A stretch of 64,000 nucleotides of DNA from Ptychodera flava (taxonomy: Eukaryota > Hemichordata > Enteropneusta > Ptychoderidae), in the NCBI RefSeq assembly GCF_041260155.1, contig NC_091943.1:21576283-21640282 (forward strand). Direction: 5' to 3'. Below the pieces are notes generated by a model. That model worked only from the letters and a program-made list of their open reading frames with translations, did no database searches and was not told the origin of the DNA. Positions within the stretch are counted from its first letter, which is position 1. Each line of letters opens with the position of its first letter. Positions 25,001 to 38,200 of the stretch are shown here, piece after piece. A program made the position numbers and the translations under genes.

Positions 25001-26006
25001 TGTCATTGTATCACCACTTTATATAGCAAGTGTAATTACCTTTGGCCAAGTCCTTTAAACAATATATGCCAAACTGTGAAAGCTCATTAGATATGCAAAT
25101 TATGAATTAGCTGACATGAAAATGTGAAATGACTTTCGATATTGTTTTACGGTCAGTAACCTGGTATAATCATCAATGTACATAGCATGTTTTCCCAACT
25201 TTGATCAAGTGAATCTCAGAGGAGAGATCATCGAAAATGCAAATTAGGAATTGGCTGAAGAAAAATTGCTGAATGACTTTCAATAATGCTAGTATCTTTT
25301 ATTTGTACAGCAAGTTTCATCAACTTTGGTCCAGTCAATTCAGATATATATCCCTAATTAGGAAAGTTCATTAAATATGCAAATTAGGAATTGGCTGAAG
25401 AGAAAATGCTTAATGACTTTCAATAATATTGTATTATAGTGTCTTTAATGTACATAGAAAGTTTCATCAATTTTGATCCGGTCAATTCAGATATATCCCT
25501 AATTATGAAAATTCCTTTCATATGCAAATTAGGAATTGGTTGAAGTAAAATTGTCTTTTGACTTTCAATAATATTATATCACAGTATCTTTGATGTATAT
25601 AGCAAGTTTCAATTACTAAAATCAAGTTAATTCAGATATATATCCCTAATTAGGAAAGTTCATTAAATATGCAAATTCGGAATTGGCTGAAGTTAAAATG
25701 CTTAATGACTTTCAAGAATGTTGTATCATAGTAGCTTCAATACATGTAGCAAGTTTCATCAACAATGGTCCAGTCAATTCAAACATATATCCCTAATTAG
25801 CAAAGTTCATTAAATATGCAAATAGGAATTGGCTGAAATTAAACGCTTAATGACTTTCAATAATGTTTAAATCATAGTATCTTCAATTTACATACCAAGT
25901 TTGGTCAATTGTGATCCAGTCAAATCACGTGTGTAAACACGTGGGCTAATGTCATAGCGATGTCTGTCTGTCTGTCCGTCGTGTTGTGTGGTGTGTGTGT
26001 GGTGTG

Positions 26007-26095
<89 letters not shown>

Positions 26096-29000
26096 GTTTA
26101 CACGATAACTCAAAAACGCCTGAACGGATTCAGTCAGATATGGTACACAGGTACCATATGCTACTTGCAAGAACTGGTTAGATTTTGGTTAGTGTGGCTT
26201 GCATATTAATGAAGTTATGCAATATCGTTTTTTTCTGTACAATGGTTTCCCTATGGAGACGGTAATGACAGTGTAGACATATATCTAGAAATACTGCACA
26301 AAATTTCATGAAACTTTTCACAGATGACAATCTACAAACATTATGATGATACAGTTAGTGTCATGTCAATTATCTTCTCATTTGCATACTTAATGAACTT
26401 TTGTTATTAGTGAGATAACTCTGAAATTCCTGCACCAAACTTGATGATACTTGCAACAAATATTGATCTGATATATATCACATTATACTTAGAAGCATTA
26501 GGCAGTGTAAAGTTAATAAATAGCTAATTTGCATATTTTATGAAGGTTTGTAATTAGTCATATAACTCCGATATAACTTCACCAAATGTGATGAAATCTG
26601 CTGCAGATACTGATCCGACTGATATCTAACTGTAGTGTAAAGCATTTAGTTGTGTGAAATTAATTAAGGGTTCATTTGCATATTTAATGAACTTTGTAAT
26701 TAGGTATATAACTCTGGAATTACGGCACCCAAGTCAGTGATATCGGGTACAGATATTGTTTTGATTAATGTCTACTTGTACTGAGAAGCATTTGGCAGTG
26801 TCAAGTTAACAAATAGGTCATTTGCATATTTTATGAAGTTTTGTAATTAGCGATATAACTCCAAAATAACTGCACCAAATGTGATGAAATCTGCTGCAGA
26901 TACTGATCCGACAAATATCTAATTGTGGTGTAGAGCATTTAGTTGTGTGAAGTTAATTAAGGGTTCATTTGCATATTTAATGAACTTTGTAATTAGTGAT
27001 ATTACTCCAAAATTACATCGTTAAATTTGATGAAACTTGCTACAGATGTTGATCTGATAAATATCCAATTGTACTGAGAAGTATTGAGCAGTGTCAAGTT
27101 AATAATTAGCTCATTTGCATATTTCATGAAGTCTTATAATTAGTCATATAACTCCGAAACAACTGCATCAAATTTGATGAAAACTGCTGCACATACCGAT
27201 ACGACAGATATCTAACTGTGTTGTAAAGCATTTAGTAGTGTAAAGTTAATTAAGGGTTCATTTGCATATTTAATAAACTTTGTAATTAGGTATATAACTC
27301 TGAAATTTCGGCACCAAGATTTGTGAAACGTGCTACAGATATTGATATGATAAATATTTAATTGTGCTATGAATCACTGAACAGTGTCAAGGTAATTTCG
27401 GATTAATTTGCATATTTAATGAACTTTGTAATTAGTGACATTACTCTAAAATTACAGCATTAAATTAAATAAAACGTGCTACAAATGTTGATCTGATGGA
27501 TATCTAATTGTCCCATAAAGCATTGAGCAGTGTCAAGTTAATGAACAGCTCATTTGCATATTATATAAAGTTATGTAATTAGTGATTAAACTCTGAGAGT
27601 ACTGTGCGAAGTTGAAAAAACCTGCTACATATAGTGAAGCGCACTACTATTAATGAACCTGTTGTAAAACACGTGAGCATATTCAGTTCATATCTGGTTA
27701 ATGTATATCCGTTTTTTCTAAAATCATGAATTATGCAAATGAGCAAAATGTATGCATGCCAGACCCACCAAAAACTAATCAGTTCTTGCCATTTGCAAAC
27801 TCAATCTATGTACCAGATTTGATTCTGATCTGATCAGCCGTTTTTGAGATATCGGACCAACAGACAGACAGACACACACACACACACAGACACAGACAGA
27901 CAGACATCGCTGCGACATATGCTCACGTGTGTGAACACGTGAGCAAAAAATGCTCGGTCTCGGGCGCAGAATTTCCGACGTTTGATCTCTCAGTCGTCCG
28001 TGTTCTGCATTTGGGGCTTAGAGTGATGAAAATACCCAAGTAAGACAACAAAGACACGCAAGTTGATATAATATAATAGCAATAATCCCCTTCGCAGTCG
28101 GGTATACATTCGATTTTGGTACAATTCGCTCCATATAGCACTCGCCTATATCGGCTCGTGCTATATGTCGCGCATTGTACCAAAATCTCGTGTATACTCT
28201 CCTGCGGCGGGGGTTATTGCTTAATTAACCTATCTTGTACATTCGTTTCAGTGGCGGCCAAAGACAGACTATCAGAGGAGAGAACTTAAACATAATCGGA
28301 CAAGCCGTCTTTGTCGTGACTGCGATAACGAATGCATCCTCCATCGAGTTCTGTTCGGTGAGTTTCTAGTACAGCCCGTTGCTCCTTACCTTCCCGTTTC
28401 GATGTCTTGTATGCACATGTTGTGTGTACAGAACGCATGGTGTTTTTATCACACAGACACTTGGGTCTCTTACATTTTAAAAGTGGTGATTTCTCCTCAG
28501 ATTACATTAGACTAATTTCAGTCAGTAGGTGTTTGTTTATCAAGTAGGCTGTTGATGCATTTGATGTAACCGGTATAGTAACCAAACTTTAAAGACTTTT
28601 GAATACACCATCTCTTTTACAGTACCCTTTTATTTGTGTAAGATAAAAACACAATGCGATCTGTGCACACAATGTGTGCATACCAGATATCGAAATGGGA
28701 AGGTAAGCAGCAACAGGCTGTAAATGATTGTCTTTTCCCTCCGAAATCATTATTTTTACATGTGAATTTTTTGCGCGTACTTTAAGATGGCTTTCTGACC
28801 CTATTGTCTGTATTAAGGCAGAAGAGCTTTTTATAGAGTCAATGTGCAATGACCTTTAACCTCCTACTTCGTTTCATCCCCATTGCAACTCAATAATTTT
28901 GTCTATCCAATAGGAGTGTGAAGCACAAAATTCGACAACAATGTTTTGCCCGTCGCCAAAAATTTCCTTTAGAGATCTAAACCACTCCAGCTGCGATGCC

Positions 29001-29884
29001 TACCGTAACTCTGGGCGTTGGGTGGAAGGTATGCAGACACATGAAGATCGACAAAATACTACTGCAAAGGTGAAGCGAGATGTTGAAGATGACTGCAACT
29101 CTATTACCTCATCATCTGCGAGCGGCGAAGACATTAAACTCACGGTCGGATTTTACCTCGACGGTGTCGAAAAGTGGCGCCCACAAAATATCGGTCGATA
29201 CCTGGATACCACATATGACGTGATGGAAGACCCCGTGATCAACAAGTTTCCCGGGAAAAATAATATTTACAGTATCAGAGAAGATTCTCAGTATCTTGTC
29301 ATAACGGTAGGTGGCAGTAACATCCAAGTGAAGGACGTGCATAGAAATTTAAGGCATGTCGACTCATGAAAATATTTTTGTGACATTATGATTTTGGATG
29401 TGACGGAAGGATATAGAGGAGATAGTTATATTATCAAACCCTTTACGATTGCAATTTATGTATTCACAGATTTGTTATTTCAGTCTCAGTCTCGCTTGAA
29501 CGCCACGTATATTGTTCTTCGGGACCAGCTTGATCGTTTATACAAAACATGCATAAGAAGAAGAGTTATTTTTGTAAAAGGCCAAACACTTTAAAGTTCG
29601 GGAAGCTTTTCAACAACAGGAATCTCCCCGAAATTTCATGTCTAGCCAAATTCACCAAACTTATTATGTCTAAGTTTAATTAGTCTGTTTCATGACTTTG
29701 GTCTTTTTTGTGTCTGGGTGCGTTTTTTTGCGAGTCTTTCTGCATTTTGTATCAATGTCCTAACCTTAGCACGTGGGTTTGCCTTTTTGGCTTTTAAAAT
29801 TTGTATGTGTATTACAGCAATGCATTTTTTTCTGGTAATGTCACCGTGCTCTCTAACCTAAAAAGGGGTCGTAGAGCTAATAAA

Positions 29885-29919
<35 letters not shown>

Positions 29920-32188
29920 TATTAGACATGTTGTTGGCTTATGATGTTAATATAGAAATAACGGACGACGCGCTGACCATTAACGTTTATGTATGGGCAA
30001 GGGCGAGAAGAAAGCCAAAAATTAACGGGCGAGGCTTGCCCAGCCCATTAATTTTGGCTTTCCTCTCGCCCGCGCCCATACATAAACGTTAATGGTCAGG
30101 GCGGAGTCTGTTATTTCTATCATATTATCAACGAACGCCCAAAAACGTCAACATTTACGAAAATTTCCCGTGCGAACGACAACGGAGACCCAGAACTTGT
30201 CAGTGAGTAGTGCGCGCTGCAAATATTTTGCAAGTCAGAAGATTTGTTTGGAAAAAAGAGTCTAAACTTGGCCCACAAGTGCTCCATTTTATTTTGTGAT
30301 TGATTATGATCTTTGTACAAATCACAAGTTTCGTTTTAGCTGTAAAGCTACTATGTTTACGATATTATTCATATTCACGGGCATGTAAGCAGACCATTAC
30401 TGTGTATTTGTGGGCAGTCACGTGGTTCAGCTTGACCAATTAAAATGCGATGGACAGGGCATACAGGGCATAATACAATACGGACTAACACGATTGGAAC
30501 TAATTTGGAATAATTGGATGGTGAAGTAAGGTCGTTTTAACCTGCAAATGTAAGCTCATCTGCTTTTCCTTTTTAGTTACACACTTGTTTTTATGAGTGA
30601 TTTGTAATATTGCAACGTTCAGCTATATGGCACCTGAAATTTTTGAGAAATTTGGAAAATATCAAGATCCAATTATCCCCGATTGGTTCCAATCGTGTTA
30701 GCGCTCTTGTTGACTTCTTATCACAATAAATTCATGTTTAATATGTTTCACTGCACCGGTTATATATTTTTTCATGAATATTTTTCACCTGATGGTTCAT
30801 ACCTATTTTGTTTCACTGTCATTCCAGGGGGAACGCCTTAACTGTGGTGCGCAAAAGGAGGACTTCACGGTAGAGGTTGGATTGGATTACTGCGAGCCAA
30901 TTATTTCGTTGCATCGACGTCAGCTGACCTGCAAACCGCCCAGAGAGAAACCGCCATTAAGACTTGACAACGAGGCTAATCACGGTTATCCTCAAGTCAG
31001 GGTAAATGACAAGAACATTAAATTCACCGATATCGCTAACTTAGAATTCACTGATAAAGCTTCTATAAATATCAAACCCCCGTGCAAATTTCTTGGCCCG
31101 CTTTCTTGTGACAAAGCACAATGTCTATTGTCATTGAATTTGATAGTCGCGTGATTCTATACAAATTATGAGTTAAAAGTCGTGTACTTTCACCTCTTCT
31201 GTTTTAAAAAACGGTTACAGGCTCAGAAATTTGTTGAGTGTCGGTTTGATTGTGGGGTCTTCCTTTTGTTGCAACTTTAAATCTAGAGAATATCCTTTTG
31301 GTCTTAAACCAAGAGATGTAGCTTCTTCCAAAGACGAGTCGATAACACCGTAACGCGAATGAAAATATGTGACTCACTCTTTCATTTTTATTTAAAGCCC
31401 TTTTTTCATCGTATTTAATCGCAATATCACTTTTGTGCCTACCGGAATGCATTGAATGCCAACCAATAGAATGGTAAATTCTGTCACAATAGGTGAAAAT
31501 CGGCAGCAACAAGAAGTTTTACAGTGTCGGATATCTTCGGTATGTCGTCGTTCAACCATGGGTGATTGTCCTGGCTACGATTGCAGCTTTTCTTTTGATT
31601 GTCGCAGTCACTATAACAGTGGTGTCTTTGATTAGGAGAAAGTCAAGACACAAAGCCGCTGAGGCTCAGGTAGAAGCCCGGTATATGGATTTACAACCAA
31701 TGAATTCTGCGGCAGGTTCGTTTGGTAGTGTATTTGCAGGTCGTTGTACTGTCTAACTATCATTTGTTAATCTATTTATCCATCCATCTTATCCATCCTT
31801 GTAACAAACAAACAATGTATGTATGTATGTATGTATGTATGTATGTATGTATGTATGTATGTATGTATGTATGTATGTTTATAATGTTTATAATTCTATC
31901 TGCCTCTTCCGATTTACCTGTATTTCGATCTCAGTGGATAGTAAGTAGATGATTCATTATTTGTTTAGTTAATTTTACTTTCATATACTTTTTATCGATA
32001 GATGTTTTGTTAAGTTTTATATTACTATACTAAAGAAACCGCGCGCGTGTATGAAACAAATAGGAAATTAGCTAATTTCCGAAATACTGATATAACGATA
32101 TGTCTCTTTCAACTAGATTTATCGTTTATCCGCGAAATGTCACACACACGCACACGCACACACACACATATATGTATATAATATAACC

Positions 32189-32251
<63 letters not shown>

Positions 32252-34263
32252 CCTATCTATCTATCTATCTATCCACCCTTCCATCCACTCATCCATACAT
32301 ACGTAAATCCATCCATCCAGCCAGCCATTCATCAATCCATACAGACAGACAGAAAGCCAGACAGACAGACAGACAGACAGACAGACACCCACCCATTCAT
32401 TCATCCATCCATCCATCCATCCATAAAGCTATCTACCTAGCAATCTATGCCAGACATAATTGACAGAATTTCTTTGCAGACTTGACACGTCGGAAGGAAA
32501 TGAGCATCACACTGGATTCGGAGCTACAATCAAGAATCGAAGACGTCATGATTGACAGAAAGAGACTGATCCTGCGCACTGATGACGTGCTCGGAAGAGG
32601 TTAGTGGAATGTGCGCGTGGAATGATCAGTAGTATGTTCTTGATAAATAGAGTCGTAAAGGTTTGACTTTTAAAATAGCAAAACACTGTGCTGAATTTTA
32701 TACGCAAATCGATGATCAAATCTATAAAGCAGATACGTAGACAAACTATACCGGATCTTCTGTTGTCTTTATTGACAAATACATGATATACTTGATTAGG
32801 CAATTTTAGCACCAAAATAAACGACCTCATGGTCGAGAAAGCTTATCATTTGTTTCATGGTACGGACAGTACCTATTATTTCCAGAAATCTTCATGTTTT
32901 GCCATACAATATCGAGTGGACACTTCAGCATCGTGTATGTTATCCACGTTCTCTCAGGTGCCTTTGGGGTGGTCATGTTAGGAACTTTGCAAACGACACA
33001 ATCCAGTGCGTGTTCATCCGGGTATGAGTGTCCCGGACAAGAAGTTGCAGTCAAAATTCTAAAACGTAAGTCATATGTGACGGTAGAGGGACATAATCTC
33101 ACAGCCAAGGCCAAGCAAGGAAATATTGTTCCGAAGATCTCATCGAAAAGTCATAGCATGTGTCCAGTACTTTTGTTTCAGTTTTAGATGTTTAGTTGTC
33201 ACAGAACCACTAAACGTTGCAACTAAGGTTGTGACATTGACGGCCGAGTCAAGGCAAGCACGCATAAGCTTAATTGCAGAGAATCCAAATGTATTTATTT
33301 TTCTAATTAATGTAATGAACTATAAGAAAGCAGAGTACTCGTTCAGCTTAATGCGAAGGTGAACTGATAGTGGCTCCATAGGCCACTCTAAAGTATTATG
33401 AAGTCAATATGTTTTTTTCGAAATTTAATACCTATAGAAAGTGTAACTTCTCGTTGTTTAAAAAAGAAACTACTGGTATTTATCAAGCCACTGCATTTGA
33501 CCAAACAGTTTGTCGGCATTTCCCTACGTCCAAAGTGACAGCAGTGTTCCTTTTGTTCTGGCCAGACAATGCAAGCGGAGACGAATCAGAAAATTTCTTG
33601 GAGGAAGGGCTTCTGATGAAGGACTTGCAACATCCCAATGTGCTGACACTGATCGGCATATGCATCGATGATCGCGGTGTTCCGATGATAATCCTTCCTT
33701 ACATGAAATTCGGCAACTTAAAGACCTTCATCCAAGATGAGGACAGGGTGAGCTGAGTCACATATTTAATCAACTTTGACCCGTGTGACCTGTACATATA
33801 GACGAGACTTGTAGGCAATAAAATACATTTAAGGTAGTATGCGCCTCGAAAGTGAAAGACTTAAACTTTTGCCCGAACTTTCCGTAAGGAATCTTTCAAC
33901 CATTTTCTTTCAAAATCAGAGAAAGAGATTACTCAACATTTATCAATATTAGAAATTCAAAATGGCCGCAATCCCTGTGTTAATTCTATGGAGAAAATAA
34001 AATTTTTGATTTTCGAAAAACTAAGCCCGCGAAAAGTTTTTTTACATCAAGAGCTTAAAAATTAACCCTCACAAGAGGTGTATCAGAAAAGAATTGTAAA
34101 AGTTTGAGAGTCCGAATATCTGAGCCCGAGGCGCGATCTACCTTAAACATGCAAGTAGACGAGTGTATTGAAGCAATGAAAAATCAACAATTTGCGATGC
34201 CATATTAGTTCTGGATTAAAATATTTATTTTTGCATAATTTTGTTTCCTAGCTAGTCCATCTG

Positions 34264-34298
<35 letters not shown>

Positions 34299-34661
34299 GA
34301 CAAGGGCATCTGGAGATCTAGGTATTCATCTAATGATATATATTTATCATTTATTTAGGATTACATAACTTATTTTTCTATTCATTCATCCGTTAATTAA
34401 AATATTTACACATTTAGCTGCTCTTTTTGTAGTTAAGAATAAAATAGAGAGGTTCATGTCTGTGCAATATTCAGAACAGAGAAGCAACTTAACTACAATT
34501 TATGTTTATTTGAAATGCGATATGGCCATACTGTTTCCCATCAAGCCTGTTTGGGCAAACATATAAAGTTTCGCGTTTTTGGTTTTAGCTCACGTGTGTG
34601 AAAACGTGGGCTAATGTCATAGCGATGTCTGTCTGTCTGTCCGTGTGTGTATGTGTGTGTG

Positions 34662-34696
<35 letters not shown>

Positions 34697-34697
34697 G

Positions 34698-34736
<39 letters not shown>

Positions 34737-35119
34737 TTACACGATAACTCAAAAACCCCTGAACGGATTCAAGTCAGATTTGGTAGACAGGTACCATATG
34801 CTAATTTCAAGAACTGATTAGATTTTGGTTGGTGTGGCTTGCATATTAATGAAGTTATGCAATATCGGTTTTTTCCGTACAATGGTTTCCCTATGGAGAC
34901 GTAATGTCAGTGTAGATATATATATATATATATAAAGAAATACTGCACAAAATTTCATGAAACTTTTCACAGATGACAATCTAAGAACATTATCATGATA
35001 CTGTGAGTGTCATGTCAATTATCTGCTCATTTGCATATTTAATGAACTTTTGTTATTAGTGACATAACTCTGAAAATGCTGCACCAAACTTGATGATACT
35101 TGCAACAAATATTGATCTG

Positions 35120-35217
<98 letters not shown>

Positions 35218-38200
35218 GCTTAGAAGCATTGGGCAGTGTCAAGTTAATAAATCGCTCATTTTATGAAGTTTTGTAATTAGTCATATAACTCCGATATAAC
35301 TGCACCATATGTGATGAAATCTGCTGCAGATACAGATCCGACTGATATCTAACTGTGGTGTAAAGCATTTAGTAGTGTAAAGTTAATTAAGGCTTCATTT
35401 GCACATTTAATGAACTTGGTAATTAGGTATATAACTCTGAAATTATGGCACCCAATCAGTGAAATCGGGTACAGATATTGATCTGATAAATATCTAATTG
35501 TACTGAGAAGCATTTGGCAGTGTCAAGTTAACAAATAGGTCATTTGGATATTTTATGAAGTTTTGTAATTAGTCATATAACTCCAAAATAACTGCACCAA
35601 ATATGATGAAATCTGCTGCATATACTGATCCGACTGATATCTAATTGTAGTGTAAAGCATTTAGTTGTGTGGAATAAATTAAGGGTTCATTTGCATATTT
35701 AATGAACTTTGTAATTAGTAATATTATTCCAAAATTACAGCATTAAATTTGATGAAACTTGCTACAGATGTTGATCTGATAAATATCCAATTGTACTGAG
35801 AAGCATTCAGCAGTGTCAAGTTAATAAATAGCTCATTTGCATATTTCATGAAGTTTTATAATTAGTCATATAACTCCGAAATAATTGCATCAAATGTGAT
35901 GAAAACTGCTGCATATACTGATCCGACTGATATCTAACTGTGTTGTAAAGCATTTAGTAGTGCGAAGCTAATTAAGGGTTCATTTGCATATTTAATGAAC
36001 TTTGTAATTAGGTATATAACTCTGAAATTACGGCACCAAATTTGGTGAAACGTGCTACAGATATTGATCTGATAAATATTGAATTGTGCTATGAAACATT
36101 GAACAGTGTCAAGTTAATTTAGGGCTCATTTTGCATATTTAAAGAATTTGATGAGATTCACTACAAATGTTGATCACACCATGATATATCAGCTGTGAAA
36201 GATATTAAGGGGTGACATAAAACATAATGGATAATTTGTATATTTAATGAACTTTCCTTATTAGGGATATATATCTGATTTGACTTGATCAAAATCGACA
36301 AAACTTGGTATGTATATTGAAGATACTATGTTTTAACATTATTGAAAGTCATTAGGATGTTTACTCCATCAAACTCTTAATCTGCATATTTAATTTACTT
36401 TTGAAATTGGGGATATTTATTTGAATTGACTCGACCAAAATTGATGAAACTTGCTATGTACATTGAAGATACTATGATGTAACATTTTTGAAAGTCATTA
36501 AGCATTTTACTTCAGCCAAATACTTATTTGCATATATAATAAACTTTCCTAATTAGATATATATATCTGAATTGACTTGACCAAAGTTGATGAAACTTGC
36601 TGTGTACATTGAAGATACTATGATATAACATTATTGAAAATTATTAAGCAATTTCACTTTAGGCAATTCCTTATTTACATTTTTAATGAACTTCACTAAT
36701 TAGGGATATATATCTTAATTGACTCGACCGAAGTTGATGAATCTTGCAACATATATTGAACATACTATAAAACAACATTATGAAAGTCATTAAACTTTTT
36801 TACTTCAGCCAATTCCTAATTTGCATATTTAATGAACTTTCCTAATTAGGGATATTTATCTGTATTGACTAGTCCAAATTTGACGAAATTTGCTATGTAA
36901 ATTAGAGATACTATGATACAACATTGAAAGTCATTAAGCATTTTTACTTTAGCCAATTCCTTTTTTGCAAATTTAATGAACTTTCCTAATAAAGGATATT
37001 TATCTTTCTTGACTTGACCAAAGTTGACGAATTGCTTTTTACATTAAAGATACTATGATACGAGATTATCGAAAGTCTCTTAACATTTTTACTTCAGCCA
37101 ATTCCTAATTTGCATATTTAATGAGAACATTTAAGTCAATTCTTAATTTGCATATTTTAATGAACTTTCCTCATTGGGGATCTATACTTGGATTTAGAAT
37201 TAATCTTTGGTGAATATTATTCATTATGTTGATCAAAACACTTTCAATGAAGTTGCAAACATGTGGCAAAGGTTCAAATTTACACATAACTGCAATATAA
37301 TGTAACACTTGAGCATTTTCAGTTCATATCTGATTTTTTTTGCAAAGATTGGGGGGATGGGGTGAGGGTACAGGGTGAGAAGTTGGCTTCTACCTAAAGT
37401 TAGAAAGGTATTGTAAATTATTTCGACAAATTTCAGAATGAATGCATACAATGCTGTCGGCAGGGCGAGTCGGTTAGATTTTTAGAGTCCAAATACATGT
37501 TTCCGTGGCCCATTATAGTAACTTTATTTCCCTTAAGGTAGTATGCGCCTGAAAAGTGAAAGACTTAAACTTTTGCTGAAACTTTCCTTAAGGACTTTTT
37601 CAAACATTCTCTTTCAAAATTAAGAATACAAATTGGGGGTCGCCGTGCAAATTTTGGTAGTGGAGAAATAAGTAACCCAAGATTTAAGGATATCTAAAAT
37701 TCAAAATGGCCACCATCCCTGTATTAACTCTATGGAGAAAAATACAATTTTCGAATTTCGGAAAGCTAAGCCGGTGAAAAGTTTTCTTCCACCAAAAGCT
37801 TTAAAATGACCCCCACAATTGGTATATCAGAAAAAATTGTAAAAGTTTGAGAGTCCGAATATCTGTCCCCGAGGCGCGTTCTACCTTAAATATTATAATT
37901 CTAGGAGTTCACGGTATGGGACTTAGTTTCGCTTGGACACCAAGTGGCCACTGGTATGCGTTATCTGTCAGAGATCCATATGGTCCATCGAGATCTTGCT
38001 GCAAGAAACTGCATGTATGTATAAAACGTTTTGTCATTTGTCGTGGCTATCATGACTGAATGTAAAGGCAAAAGCTACCTATACTGTGTTGATGTCTTCC
38101 ATATAAAGAATATACTTCGATTGGGCATCGGTGTCAATTCTGCCGTGCTCTGGGCGGCAGTAATTTTAAAATGTCGTCGTAAGACAAAGTTGATCCAAAT

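Noticed and set aside
25952..26209. Frames reading as VCVCVC or THTHTH
   Set aside because: GT microsatellite translation, no coding evidence.
28941..29369. Independent small gene starting at ATG 28941
   Set aside because: It is the middle of an IPT exon. The true exon begins at 28914 after TAG and ends at 29306 before GTAGGT.
30774..31154. Read-through of the IPT3 exon to 31154
   Set aside because: IPT similarity stops at the GTAAAT donor and resumes at 31493 in the right phase.
35039..35242. Frame with alternating Ile-Tyr
   Set aside because: TA microsatellite inside a 146-bp repeat.
37847..38059. Frame over the catalytic exon reading [10 protein letters not shown]
   Set aside because: Wrong frame; shifting it gives [19 protein letters not shown] and the correct kinase.
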